Part shown: positions 1 through 10,067 of the stretch, one piece after another | How positions within the stretch are numbered: position 1 is the stretch's first letter | Layout of the letters: every line of letters starts with the position of its first letter | Source of the DNA: an uncultured Paenibacillaceae bacterium | GTDB lineage: Bacteria > Bacillota > Bacilli > Paenibacillales > DA-C8 | Length of the DNA: 64,000 nt | Assembly (NCBI GenBank): GCA_937957685.1 | Contig: CALGAO010000007.1 | Location: forward strand, 42,687-106,686 | Direction: 5' to 3' | The notes under the pieces: generated by a model | Told to the model about the DNA's origin: nothing | The model's input: the letters and a program-made list of their open reading frames with translations, nothing else | The model's database searches: none | Position numbers and translations under genes: made by a program

Positions 1-457
1 CGGCTATGAGCAGTACGAGATCAGCAACTTCGCCCGGCCGGGCTTCGAGAGCCTGCATAATATGACATACTGGCGCAATGAACCTTACTACGGCATCGGC
101 GCAGGAGCGCACGGCTATGCGGCCAGGCTGCGCCATATGAACATCCGGGGCGTTCAGCCATATATCCGGGCGTGCCAGACGGGCCTTCCGCGGGCGGAGG
201 AGCATCCCGTTTCCGAACAGGAAGCGATGGAGGATTTCATGATGGTGGGACTCCGCATGTTGCGCGGCGTGAGCAATGAAGATTTCCGAAGGCAGTTCGC
301 GGTGTCGATGGAAGAGGCGTTTGGCCAGACGCTCTCCAGGCTGCTGACGCAAGGCTTGCTGGAACGCACGGAGGACGGATACAGGCTGAGCCGGCAGGGA
401 TTGATCTACGGCAACGAGGTGTTCGGCGCCTTTCTCGGGGCGGTGGAGACCGGTTGA
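1..457 (+). CDS. hemW: Radical SAM heme chaperone HemW, C-terminal part (partial at window edge)
   Basis: The reading frame is open from base 2 and ends at TGA 455-457; the start lies outside the window. The visible part begins GYEQYEISNFARPG and continues with HNMTYWRNEPYYGIGAGAHGY, a signature of the HemW/HemN-like family. The radical SAM cysteines would lie upstream of the window. HemW inserts heme into respiratory proteins; it is not the coproporphyrinogen oxidase that older annotations call it. The remainder is the HemN C-terminal winged-helix region. In Bacillus this gene directly precedes hrcA; here an acetyltransferase gene lies between them. Confidence 0.9.
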   Translation, partial: GYEQYEISNFARPGFESLHNMTYWRNEPYYGIGAGAHGYAARLRHMNIRGVQPYIRACQTGLPRAEEHPVSEQEAMEDFMMVGLRMLRGVSNEDFRRQFAVSMEEAFGQTLSRLLTQGLLERTEDGYRLSRQGLIYGNEVFGAFLGAVETG

Positions 458-855
458 GGGGTGCGGCGACAATCGGGCTGTGTCAGGCGCACGTCCAGGC
501 AACATGAAGTTGTAAACGAGGTTTGCACATCCATCGAGAGCCGGGTCTTCTGCAGATGCATGGCATCACGATCTTGCACCGGGCTGCACCTGCTTCGACA
601 AACCGATCTGCGGCCGATGCATGACACAGGACCGATGATCGTGCGAAAAGGCTGAAAGACGCGACAAAAACCGATTGCATAGTTATGCTGTGTGTTGTAT
701 ATTTATCCCTATCTGCAATACCATTATCGCAATCGGACAAAGGACGGACAAGGTCTGACGGGCTGGCCCGCGAGGGATGTCAGGCAAGATGGCGCGCCTG
801 ACGTCGCAGGCAGACTTCTTGGAAACTCAAGATACAGGGATACAGGTGGGGATGA
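458..855. other. 398-nt spacer between hemW and the acetyltransferase gene
   Basis: No convincing gene is seen; the short ORFs in several frames lack ribosome binding sites and family signatures. It holds a good promoter (675-703) and, in the leader of the downstream mRNA, an inverted repeat GTCAGGC (779-785) / GCCTGAC (796-802) with no T-run, so it is not an obvious terminator. Confidence 0.5.
675..703 (+). promoter_or_regulatory. Sigma-A-type promoter for the GNAT gene
   Basis: TTGCAT (675-680), a 17-nt spacer and TATATT (698-703). The gene starts about 150 nt downstream, leaving a long leader with one hairpin. Confidence 0.5.
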
Positions 856-1320
856 ATGATCATGGCGGTCGTGCGCAAGGCCACGCTGGATGATGTCGAA
901 CAGATTTATACATTGATAGATCGTTATGCCCGGAGGGGCATCATGCTGCCCCGGTCGCGGGAGCTGCTCACAAGGGTGATTGATACTTTCACGGTCGCCG
1001 AGGAAGACGGGAGCGTCATCGGCATCGGCTCGCTGTGCGTGCTTGGCAAGGAGCTGGTCGAGATCCGTTCCCTTGGGATCGACGAGCAGTACAAGGGCAG
1101 GGGCATCGGCTCGCGCATCGTGGAGATGCTGGTGCAGGAAGCTCGGGAGATGAACATGCGGCAAGTGATGGCGCTCACCTACGAGGTCAGGTTCTTTGAG
1201 AAGAACGGCTTCCGCGTGGTGGACAAGGAGATCTTCCCGGAGAAGGTCTGGACGGACTGCGTCAATTGCAAGAAGCGGCATTGCTGCGATGAAATCGCTG
1301 TGCTGAAGACGCTGGATTGA
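856..1320 (+). CDS. GNAT-family N-acetyltransferase (ArgA-like)
   Basis: 154 residues spanning one GNAT domain. The acetyl-CoA binding loop is seen as RSLGIDEQYKGRGIGSRIVE (about residues 71-90), followed by FFEKNGFRVV, a typical GNAT beta6-alpha4 region. The C-terminus carries a small cysteine cluster (CVNCKKRHCC, about residues 136-145). This single-domain architecture resembles the N-acetylglutamate synthase-like (ArgA-type) subgroup, but the substrate cannot be read from sequence. ATG 856 and ATG 862 are alternative starts behind the purine-rich AGGTGGGG at 844-851. The stop is just upstream of the hrcA promoter. Confidence 0.85.
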   Translation: MIMAVVRKATLDDVEQIYTLIDRYARRGIMLPRSRELLTRVIDTFTVAEEDGSVIGIGSLCVLGKELVEIRSLGIDEQYKGRGIGSRIVEMLVQEAREMNMRQVMALTYEVRFFEKNGFRVVDKEIFPEKVWTDCVNCKKRHCCDEIAVLKTLD

Positions 1321-1321
1321 C

Positions 1322-1351
1322 TTGACAAGGACAAAAGCGTTTTGGTATTTT
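1322..1351 (+). promoter_or_regulatory. Promoter of the hrcA-grpE-dnaK-dnaJ operon
   Basis: TTGACA (1322-1327) begins 2 nt after the preceding stop codon. The best -10 is TATTTT (1346-1351) with an 18-nt spacer. The CIRCE operator lies immediately downstream, as in other Firmicutes heat-shock operons. Confidence 0.65.
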
Positions 1352-1362
1352 TGTAGTAGGTT

Positions 1363-1389
1363 TTAGCACTCGCGCGTCCTGAGTGCTAA
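1363..1389 (+). promoter_or_regulatory. CIRCE operator (HrcA binding site)
   Basis: Perfect inverted repeat TTAGCACTC (1363-1371), a 9-nt spacer, GAGTGCTAA (1381-1389), exactly the CIRCE consensus. It lies between the promoter and the hrcA ribosome binding site (AAAGGAGG, 1392-1399), so HrcA represses its own operon here. Confidence 0.97.
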
Positions 1390-1410
1390 CGAAAGGAGGC
1401 TGACTAACGT

Positions 1411-2439
1411 ATGCTGTCAGAGCGCCAACGCTTGATCCTGAACGCCATCGTCGACGATTACATCCGCTCGGCGGAGCCGGTCGGTTCTCGCAGCATATCC
1501 AAACGTGGCGATGTAGCGTACAGTCCGGCGACCATTCGCAACGAGATGTCAGATCTCGAAGAGCTCGGTTATCTCGAGCAGCCTCACACATCCGCTGGTC
1601 GCATCCCCTCTCACAAGGGATATCGATATTATGTGGATCATCTGATCCGCGTCAAGGAGCTGTCGAAGCAGGAGATTGACAGACTGAAGCTGTTCTTCGC
1701 GGAGCGCATGCAGCAGCAGGAGAAGGCCATCCGCCAGGTGGCGATGATCCTGGCCGAGATGACCAGCTACACCTCGTTTGTGCTCGAGCCGGAGTTGATC
1801 CATACCTCGCTCAAGCATATGCAGATCATCCCGCTCAATGAGAAGCAGGCGGTGGTGATCATCGTAACGAACACTGGTCATGTGGAGAACAAGCTGATCA
1901 CCCTGCCGCGGGACGTGTCTGTTTCGGATATTGAGAAAGTGGTCAACATATTAAATGCGAAGCTGGCCGGAGTTGCCATGATGCATCTCAATTCCAAGCT
2001 GTATGACGAGGTTGGGGAAGAGATACGCAGGTATGTGAGCCGCTATCAGGAATTGATCAGGATGCTCGATTCCGCACTCACCATCGAAGACGAAGGACGC
2101 GTCTTCCTGAGCGGGGCAGCCAACATGATGAACCAGCCTGAGTTCCGCGACGTCGAGAAGGTCAAGTCGCTCTATTCGTTGCTGGAGGAGCATGACACGC
2201 TGGTCAAGCTGCTGTCGCCGACGGAAGTGGGCGTTCAGGTGCGGATCGGCTCCGAGAACAACCTCATGGCGATCAACAACTGCAGTCTGATCACGGCCAC
2301 CTACTCGATCGACGGTCAGACCCTGGGCACGATTGGCATTCTCGGCCCTACCCGCATGGAGTATGGCAAAGTGATCGGCTTGATGCAATATTTATCCAAG
2401 GAAATGTCCAATATTCTGTCGTCCTTCGAGCAGGACTGA
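1411..2439 (+). CDS. hrcA: Heat-inducible transcription repressor HrcA
   Basis: 342 residues, normal length. The N-terminal winged helix begins LSERQRLILNAIVDDYI and contains the conserved segment PATIRNEMSDLEELGYLEQPH followed by TSAGRIPS (about residues 36-66). The rest is the GAF-like dimerisation domain, with the family's C-terminal GILGPTRMEYGKVIGLM. HrcA represses class I heat-shock genes through CIRCE and needs GroEL to fold. It is first in the operon, followed 23 nt later by grpE, with a CIRCE directly upstream giving autoregulation. Confidence 0.97.
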   Translation: MLSERQRLILNAIVDDYIRSAEPVGSRSISKRGDVAYSPATIRNEMSDLEELGYLEQPHTSAGRIPSHKGYRYYVDHLIRVKELSKQEIDRLKLFFAERMQQQEKAIRQVAMILAEMTSYTSFVLEPELIHTSLKHMQIIPLNEKQAVVIIVTNTGHVENKLITLPRDVSVSDIEKVVNILNAKLAGVAMMHLNSKLYDEVGEEIRRYVSRYQELIRMLDSALTIEDEGRVFLSGAANMMNQPEFRDVEKVKSLYSLLEEHDTLVKLLSPTEVGVQVRIGSENNLMAINNCSLITATYSIDGQTLGTIGILGPTRMEYGKVIGLMQYLSKEMSNILSSFEQD

Positions 2440-2462
2440 GGATGGGGGGGTGAGAACGAGCA

Positions 2463-3047
2463 ATGACAGAACAGAACGAGCAAATGAACCAGGATCAATC
2501 GCAGCAAGCGACTGCCCAGGATCTGGAACAGGCAGAAACGGTTATCCCGGAAACCGCAGCACAGGACGCATCCGCGCCCCAGGAGGACGCTGCCGAGTCG
2601 AGTCTGCTGGATGAGCTTCGCAGTCAGTTGGACGAACAGCAGCAGAGGCTGCTTCGTCTGCAGGCTGATTATGATAACTTCCGCCGCCGGACCCGACAGG
2701 AGAAGGAGGATTTCGCCAAGTACGCTTCTTCCGAAGTGGTGGAGAAGCTGCTTCCCGTTCTCGACAATTTCGATCGGGCCCTGGCCGCAGGGCGATCCGG
2801 CAATGATTATGAAGCGCTGATCAAAGGCGTGGACATGATCTACCGCCAATTCAAGCAGGTGCTGGAGCAAGTGGGCCTGTCCGAGATGAATGCGGTCGGA
2901 CAGCCATTTAATCCGGAGTATCATAACGCCGTGATGAAGGTGGAGGACGAAGAACACGAGGAAGGCATCGTGCTGGAAGAATTGCAGAAGGGCTACATGT
3001 TCAAGGACAAGGTTCTTCGCCCGGCCATGGTCAAAGTGAGCGGCTAA
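2463..3047 (+). CDS. grpE: Nucleotide exchange factor GrpE
   Basis: 194 residues. An acidic, glutamine-rich disordered N-terminus (about 1-45) leads into the long coiled coil (LDELRSQLDEQQQRLLRLQADYDNFRRRT). The beta domain ends with the GrpE signature around GYMFKDKVLRPAMVKVS. GrpE is the homodimeric ADP-release factor of DnaK. It lies 29 nt upstream of dnaK in the CIRCE operon. The ATG follows a G-rich ribosome binding site (GGGGGGG, about 2443-2451). Confidence 0.97.
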   Translation: MTEQNEQMNQDQSQQATAQDLEQAETVIPETAAQDASAPQEDAAESSLLDELRSQLDEQQQRLLRLQADYDNFRRRTRQEKEDFAKYASSEVVEKLLPVLDNFDRALAAGRSGNDYEALIKGVDMIYRQFKQVLEQVGLSEMNAVGQPFNPEYHNAVMKVEDEEHEEGIVLEELQKGYMFKDKVLRPAMVKVSG

Positions 3048-3076
3048 GACAGAGAAAGATAGGAGGACACACCAGT

Positions 3077-4912
<1,836 letters not shown>

Positions 4913-4996
4913 TCGCCAGACAACGAATGATGTGAACCAAGCGGAAGATCCTGACATACGATATTCACGCGATCCGGTCTTCACGCATCAGTCCGT

Positions 4997-5031
4997 AAAG
5001 TCAAAGCCGGTAATGAACCGGCTTTGACTTT
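4997..5031 (+). terminator. dnaK-dnaJ intercistronic hairpin (possible attenuator)
   Basis: AAAGTCAAAGCCGG (4997-5010) pairs perfectly with CCGGCTTTGACTTT (5018-5031) around a 7-nt loop. The sequence after it is only moderately T-rich (GATTTGTATTGTTG). It may partly terminate transcription, or stabilise the upstream mRNA, lowering dnaJ relative to dnaK. Confidence 0.65.
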
Positions 5032-5078
5032 GATTTGTATTGTTGCGATTTACCAAGTCATATATGGGAGTGGAACGA

Positions 5079-6209
5079 GTGAGCAAGCGTGACTATTACG
5101 AAGTGCTTGGCGTAGACAAAAACGCCACCCCCGACGAGATCAAAAAAGCATACCGGAAGCTGGCGCGGCAATATCATCCGGACGTCAACAAGGAACCGGA
5201 TGCGGAGGAAAAGTTCAAGGAAGTGAAGGAAGCCTATGAGGTCCTGAGCGATGAGAACAAGCGCGCCCAGTATGACCGATACGGCCATGCCGATCCGAAC
5301 CAGGGCTTCGGCGGCTTCGGAGGATTCGGTGGCGGAGGCGGCTTCGAGGACTTCGGCGGCTTCGGCGATATCTTCGACATGTTCTTCGGCGGCGGTTCGA
5401 GACGCAATCCGAATGCGCCTCAGCGCGGCGCCGATCTGCAATATACGATGACGATCGAATTCCGGGACGCGGTCTTCGGCAAAGAGTCGGACATCGAGAT
5501 CCCGCGCACCGAGAATTGCGACCACTGCAACGGCAGCGGCGCCAGACCCGGCACGCATCCTGAAACGTGTCCCACCTGCCGCGGGACCGGACAGCAGGAA
5601 GTGGTGCAGAATACGGCATTTGGCCGCATCGTGAACCGGAGGGTATGTCCGACCTGCTCAGGTGCGGGCAAGATCATCCGCGAGAAATGCTCCCACTGCT
5701 CCGGAACCGGCAAGGTGAAGAAGCGCCGGAAGATCCATATCAAGATTCCGGCCGGCATCGACGACGGCGCTCAGCTGCGCGTCTCCGGCGAAGGCGAGAG
5801 CGGGATTCGCGGCGGTCCGCCGGGAGACCTGTACGTGGTCGTCAACGTGAAACCGCATGATTTCTTCGATCGGGAGGGCGACGACATCTACTGTGAAGTG
5901 CCGATCACCTTCGCCCAGGCTGCCCTAGGCGACGAGATCGAGGTGCCGACGCTGTCCGGCAAGGTGAAGCTGAAGATCCCGGCGGGCACCCAGACGAACA
6001 CCTATTTCCGCCTGAAGGGTCATGGCGTGCCGCGGCTCAGGGGCATCGGCCAGGGCGACCAGCATGTCAAGGTCGTCGTTGTCACCCCGACGAAGCTGAG
6101 CGACAAGCAGAAGGAATTGCTTCGCGAATTCGCCAGACTCAGCGGCGAAGATGCGCACGAGCAGCAGGAGACGCTGTTCGAGCGGATGAAGAAGGCGTTC
6201 CGCGGATAG
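5079..6209 (+). CDS. dnaJ: Chaperone protein DnaJ (Hsp40)
   Basis: 376 residues from GTG 5079. The frame is open further upstream to TTG 5040, but that codon directly follows the hairpin and has no ribosome binding site. GTG 5079 has GGGAGTGG at 5066-5073 and gives the family start MSKRDYYEVLGV. The J domain carries HPD at residues 33-35, followed by a G/F-rich region. Four zinc-binding CxxCxGxG repeats follow (CDHCNGSG, CPTCRGTG, CPTCSGAG, CSHCSGTG), then the substrate-binding domain. A type I DnaJ, stimulating DnaK ATPase; last gene of the heat-shock operon. Confidence 0.97.
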   Translation: MSKRDYYEVLGVDKNATPDEIKKAYRKLARQYHPDVNKEPDAEEKFKEVKEAYEVLSDENKRAQYDRYGHADPNQGFGGFGGFGGGGGFEDFGGFGDIFDMFFGGGSRRNPNAPQRGADLQYTMTIEFRDAVFGKESDIEIPRTENCDHCNGSGARPGTHPETCPTCRGTGQQEVVQNTAFGRIVNRRVCPTCSGAGKIIREKCSHCSGTGKVKKRRKIHIKIPAGIDDGAQLRVSGEGESGIRGGPPGDLYVVVNVKPHDFFDREGDDIYCEVPITFAQAALGDEIEVPTLSGKVKLKIPAGTQTNTYFRLKGHGVPRLRGIGQGDQHVKVVVVTPTKLSDKQKELLREFARLSGEDAHEQQETLFERMKKAFRG

Positions 6210-6223
6210 ATGGTGACAAGATT

Positions 6224-6246
6224 AGCCCCGCAAGGGGCTTTTTTAT
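6224..6246 (+). terminator. Rho-independent terminator of the chaperone operon
   Basis: AGCCCC (6224-6229), GCAA tetraloop, GGGGCT (6234-6239), followed by a T-run to 6244. Confidence 0.9.
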
Positions 6247-6320
6247 TGACAGATAACGTTGGCGGCTGCATGATGAGGAAGTGATCATACCAGACGTCGC
6301 AGAATAGGAAGTGTACTTGC

Positions 6321-7214
6321 TTGGGGTACCTGTATCTTCTCTTCGCCACCATGTCCTGGAGCCTGGTTGGCGTATTGGTGAAAACGGCCTCATTCCAGTT
6401 TGATTTCTACACGATCACCTTCGCCAGATTCTTCATCGGCGTGCTGGCGCTTGGCGTGCTGGTCATCGCCACCCGCAACACGCTCAGGCCCAGGCTGCTG
6501 GGCAAGTGGATCTGGATCGGCGCCCTGGCCAAAGCGGCGAACTATCTGTTCGAGAATCTCGGGGTGTCTGCGGGTTATGCTTATGGCAACGTGCTCGTCT
6601 ATCCGGTCCAGACGCTCTGTTTGATGCTGTGCGGCATCCTCCTGTTCAGGGAGAAAATGTCCATGCGGGGCTGGGTCGCCTCCATGATCGTCATCATCGG
6701 CGCCCTCCTGATCACCTGGAACGGTCGCCCGCTCAACTCGCTGTGGAGCGACCAGGGTTGGCTGTCCGTCATCTTCGTCCTCTCGGGCATCGGTGCGGCG
6801 GTGCACCTGCTCAGCCAGAAGATGCTGCTCGACCAGATGAACGACGTGTCGATGAACTTCTCGATCTTCTTCTGGGCATCGCTCATCACCGTGTTGCCGC
6901 TGCCCTTCGCGGCAGACTGGTCGCCGGAGCCTCTGCCAGGCTCGTGGCTGGCCGCCATCGCCCTCGGGCTCATCACCGGCCTCAGTTTCGTCTTCTCGTC
7001 TAAGGCCATGCGCACCGTGAAGTTCTCGGTGACGGCGATCGCCACCAATCTTCCCGTGCTGTTCACCGTTATCTGGGCGGCGCTGTTCTTCCGTGAGCCG
7101 ATCACCGGCTACATCTCCTGCGGCGCGGTCATCGTGGTCATCGGCATGACGATGCTCAACTGGCCGGTGCGCAAGGAGAAGGAGCAGGCGGCATCGACCT
7201 CTGGCGGGACATGA
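6321..7214 (+). CDS. EamA/DMT-family transporter
   Basis: 297 residues with about ten hydrophobic segments in two EamA-like halves; the opening YLLFATMSWSLVGVLVKTA is typical of this drug/metabolite transporter superfamily. Such proteins are inner-membrane exporters or facilitators of small metabolites; the substrate cannot be inferred. The start is TTG 6321, with AGGAAG at 6306-6311 at good spacing. The gene is bracketed by terminators (6224-6246 and 7307-7349), so it is a single transcription unit. Its position next to the pentonate genes might hint at sugar-acid transport, but there is no direct support. Confidence 0.88.
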   Translation: MGYLYLLFATMSWSLVGVLVKTASFQFDFYTITFARFFIGVLALGVLVIATRNTLRPRLLGKWIWIGALAKAANYLFENLGVSAGYAYGNVLVYPVQTLCLMLCGILLFREKMSMRGWVASMIVIIGALLITWNGRPLNSLWSDQGWLSVIFVLSGIGAAVHLLSQKMLLDQMNDVSMNFSIFFWASLITVLPLPFAADWSPEPLPGSWLAAIALGLITGLSFVFSSKAMRTVKFSVTAIATNLPVLFTVIWAALFFREPITGYISCGAVIVVIGMTMLNWPVRKEKEQAASTSGGT

Positions 7215-7568
7215 AGACAAATGCAAGATCGTCGTGATCGGCAGAGGCGCATGAAAGGTCTCATCCGCGATCAGGCATCGAAGCCAGATGCGGCTCAGAG
7301 CAAGGCCAGGCCGGAAGGGAACGTTCGGTTTCCCTTCCGGCCTGTTTTTCGGTCAAATAAGGCATCCACGTTCCGTAAGCGTCAGGCCATCCGTGTCATC
7401 AGCAACAACTGAAACGGATCAGGGCGTGCTTCAACGCCCGCTTCCCATCAATCCGATAGGGATATATTTGATATTTTGGCTTTTCCATATAGCCGGTTAT
7501 GGTTACGATCAGATAAAATGGAGATGCAAGCGATATTTGATCAAAGAATGGAAGGGATGGGGCGGAAG
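7215..7568. other. Spacer before the pentonate cassette
   Basis: It holds the EamA terminator (7307-7349), then about 220 nt with no recognisable gene. An A/T-rich patch around 7460-7520 probably contains the cassette promoter, though no clean -35/-10 pair can be picked. A 10-bp palindrome TTTGATCAAA lies at 7536-7545, shortly before the chosen start. No regulator gene is nearby. Confidence 0.45.
7307..7349 (+). terminator. Strong terminator after the EamA gene
   Basis: CAGGCCGGAAGGGAA (7307-7321) pairs perfectly over 15 bp with TTCCCTTCCGGCCTG (7330-7344) around an 8-nt loop, followed by TTTTTC. Confidence 0.92.
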
Positions 7569-8444
7569 ATGCGTATCATTCGCTATCTCGATGCCGGGCA
7601 GGCGTGTCTCGGCGCCGTAACGGATGAAGGAGCAGCCTATCGCCTGCGCGATCCGGACTTGCTGTCGCTCGTGCGCCGGGCACGGTCGCGCGGCTTGCGG
7701 CCGGCGGAGCTGATCAGACAGGAGATGGCTGAGCTTGTCCCGGTGCAGACGGACTGGACGAAGCTTCACCTGCTCGTGCCGCTGGAAGCGCCGGAGGTGT
7801 GGGCGGCAGGCGTCACCTATGAGCGAAGCAGGGAAGCGAGAAATGCGGAAGTGCAGAACAAGGATGTGCTGGCGTTCAGCTATTACGATCAGGTGTATGA
7901 CGCCGAGCGTCCGGAGATCTTCTTCAAGTCCACGGCAGCCAGGACGAGGGGGCCGGGAGAGACGGTATGCATCCGTCGCGATTCCCGCTGGCAGGTGCCG
8001 GAGCCGGAGTTGGCGCTGGTGATCGCTGCAGGCGGCGAGATCATCGGCTACACGGTCGGCAATGACATGAGCAGCCGCGACATCGAGGGGGAGAACCCGC
8101 TCTATCTTCCGCAGGCCAAGATATGGCGGCATTCCTGTTCCTTCGGTCCGGCGATCCGCCTGGCGGAAACCGTCGAGGACCCCCATGCCTTCACGATCAC
8201 CTGCCGCATCTACCGCAACGGCGAGAAGGTAACGGAAGGAACGGCCTCGACCGGGCAGATGAAACGCAGGTTCCACGAGCTGGTGTCCTGGCTCTCCCGC
8301 GATAATGTCGTGTTCGACGGGACCGTGCTGTTCACGGGAACCTGCATCGTGCCGCCGGATGATTTCACCTTGCAGGCCGGTGACCGCATCGAGATCGACA
8401 TCTCCGATATCGGCACGCTGGTCAATGAGGTGGAGCTGGCATGA
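7569..8444 (+). CDS. FAH-family hydratase, probable 2-keto-3-deoxy-pentonate (xylonate/arabinonate) dehydratase
   Basis: 291 residues from ATG 7569. The frame is open to 7476, but MRIIRYLDAG matches the usual N-terminus; the G-rich stretch just before it (7555-7565) is a weak ribosome binding site. The fumarylacetoacetate-hydrolase fold is clear: metal-ligand glutamates in PEPELALVI (residues 144-152) and the following NDMSSRDIEGENPLY (165-179). These features match the XylX/KdaD branch, which dehydrates 2-keto-3-deoxy-pentonates to alpha-ketoglutarate semialdehyde. The next two genes (semialdehyde dehydrogenase, xylonate dehydratase) support this role. Other FAH hydrolases share the fold, so substrate is inferred from context. 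Confidence 0.85.
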   Translation: MRIIRYLDAGQACLGAVTDEGAAYRLRDPDLLSLVRRARSRGLRPAELIRQEMAELVPVQTDWTKLHLLVPLEAPEVWAAGVTYERSREARNAEVQNKDVLAFSYYDQVYDAERPEIFFKSTAARTRGPGETVCIRRDSRWQVPEPELALVIAAGGEIIGYTVGNDMSSRDIEGENPLYLPQAKIWRHSCSFGPAIRLAETVEDPHAFTITCRIYRNGEKVTEGTASTGQMKRRFHELVSWLSRDNVVFDGTVLFTGTCIVPPDDFTLQAGDRIEIDISDIGTLVNEVELA

Positions 8445-8524
8445 CCAGGCGACTTATGAATCTGGACACCCTCCTGCTTCGGGCTGACATGCCTGCCGCA
8501 GGAGCATAAGGAAGGGGATGGAGC

Positions 8525-9985
8525 ATGACAAACCATGTCAGATCCTATGGCAATTATATCAACGGGCAATGGACGGAGCCGGAGTCGGGGCGATATGCGC
8601 CGAGCACGAATCCCGCCAATACGGCGGATGTCGTGGGGCAACTTGCCCTGTCGGGGGAGGGCGACGTGGACCGCGCTGTCCAGGCGGCTCAGGCTGCCTC
8701 GAAGGCCTGGCGCAAGCTGGGCGGTCCAGCCAGGGGGGAATACCTGTACAAGGCGGCGGCGATTCTCGAGCGAAGACTGGACGAAGTCGCGCGGACGATG
8801 ACCCGCGAGATGGGCAAGACCTTGCCCGAAGCGAAGGGGGAGACGGCGCGAGGCATCGCGATCCTGAAATACTACGCCGGGGAAGGCATGCGCAAGATCG
8901 GAGACCTGATCCCGTCCACGGACAGCGAGGCGCTGATGTTCACCACCCGGGTGCCGCTCGGCGTGGTCGGAGTCATCTCGCCGTGGAATTTCCCGGTGGC
9001 GATCCCGGTCTGGAAGATCGCGCCGGCCCTGGTCTACGGCAACACGGTCGTCTGGAAGCCGGCGCTGGAGACCGGCATCACCGCCGCGCTGATCATGGAA
9101 TGCTTCGCGGAAGCCGGTCTGCCGAACGGGGTGCTGAACATGCTTCTGGGCAGCGGCTCGGTCGTCGGCAACGCCATCGTCCATCATCAGGGCGTGCACG
9201 GGGTTACCTTCACCGGGTCGAACGCTGTCGGCAAACAGGTCGGAGCCGCTTGCCTGGCGCGCGGCGCCAAGTATCAGCTGGAGATGGGCGGCAAGAACCC
9301 GATCATCATCGCTGCCGATGCCGACCTCGATCTGGCGGTGGAGGCGACGATCAGCGGCGGGATCCGCTCCACGGGGCAGAAATGCACGGCCACGAGCCGC
9401 GTCATCATCGAGAAGCCCGTCTATGAGGCGTTCCGCAGCAAGCTGCTGGAACGGATCCGGCAGCTCAAGATCGGCGACGGACTGAGGGCCGACACCTGGC
9501 TGGGCCCATGCGCCAACGAGCATCAGCTGAACACCGTGCTGGGCTACATAGAGAAGGGCAAGGCGGAAGGCGCCGAATTGATCTACGGCGGGTATCGACC
9601 GCAGGATGAGGAGCTGAAGTCCGGTTATTTCATCGTGCCGGCCGTATTTGACAAGGTGAATTCGAGGATGACGATCGCCCAGGAGGAGATCTTCGGACCG
9701 GTGCTGGCCCTGATCGAAGCGGCCGATCTCGAGGAAGCGATCCGGCTGGCCAATGATGTCGAGTATGGCTTGAGCGCCTCGATCTATACGAGAAACATCG
9801 GCAATTTCCTCCGATTCGTCGATGAGGTCGACGCAGGGCTCATCCGCATCAATGCGGAGACGGCGGGCGTGGAACTGCAGGCCCCGTTTGGCGGGATGAA
9901 GCAATCCAGCTCCCATTCCCGTGAGCAGGGGCGGGCGGCGATCGAATTTTTCACCTCGATCAAGACGGTCTTCGTCAAGGCTTGA
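8525..9985 (+). CDS. gucD: Alpha-ketoglutarate semialdehyde dehydrogenase (aldehyde dehydrogenase family)
   Basis: 486 residues, full-length ALDH. Key residues: Asn155 in SPWNF, Glu253 in LEMGGKN and the nucleophile Cys287 in STGQKCTA. The whole chain closely resembles B. subtilis GucD (YcbD), including GMKQSSSHSREQG near the C-terminus. It would oxidise alpha-ketoglutarate semialdehyde to 2-oxoglutarate with NAD(P)+. It sits 80 nt after the FAH gene and 82 nt before the xylonate dehydratase, probably one operon. Ribosome binding site: AAGGAAGGGG about 8 nt before ATG 8525. Confidence 0.92.
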   Translation: MTNHVRSYGNYINGQWTEPESGRYAPSTNPANTADVVGQLALSGEGDVDRAVQAAQAASKAWRKLGGPARGEYLYKAAAILERRLDEVARTMTREMGKTLPEAKGETARGIAILKYYAGEGMRKIGDLIPSTDSEALMFTTRVPLGVVGVISPWNFPVAIPVWKIAPALVYGNTVVWKPALETGITAALIMECFAEAGLPNGVLNMLLGSGSVVGNAIVHHQGVHGVTFTGSNAVGKQVGAACLARGAKYQLEMGGKNPIIIAADADLDLAVEATISGGIRSTGQKCTATSRVIIEKPVYEAFRSKLLERIRQLKIGDGLRADTWLGPCANEHQLNTVLGYIEKGKAEGAELIYGGYRPQDEELKSGYFIVPAVFDKVNSRMTIAQEEIFGPVLALIEAADLEEAIRLANDVEYGLSASIYTRNIGNFLRFVDEVDAGLIRINAETAGVELQAPFGGMKQSSSHSREQGRAAIEFFTSIKTVFVKA

Positions 9986-10005
9986 GCCGACTGGCTGACG
10001 GAGGA

Positions 10006-10041
10006 CGCCTGGCGGGCCAAATGCGCCAACAGCGCCAGGCG
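10006..10041 (+). promoter_or_regulatory. Intercistronic hairpin between gucD and the dehydratase
   Basis: CGCCTGGCG (10006-10014) pairs perfectly with CGCCAGGCG (10033-10041) across an 18-nt loop. There is no T-run, so it is more likely an mRNA stability or processing element than a terminator. Confidence 0.5.
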
Positions 10042-10067
10042 CAAGACACTGGAACCGGAGGTATCGC

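Noticed and set aside
461..740. Small ORFs in the hemW-acetyltransferase spacer
   Set aside because: Several overlapping frames on both strands, none with a ribosome binding site or family pattern.
5040..5078. TTG 5040 as the dnaJ start
   Set aside because: It abuts the dnaK-dnaJ hairpin and has no ribosome binding site; GTG 5079 gives the family N-terminus behind GGGAGTGG.
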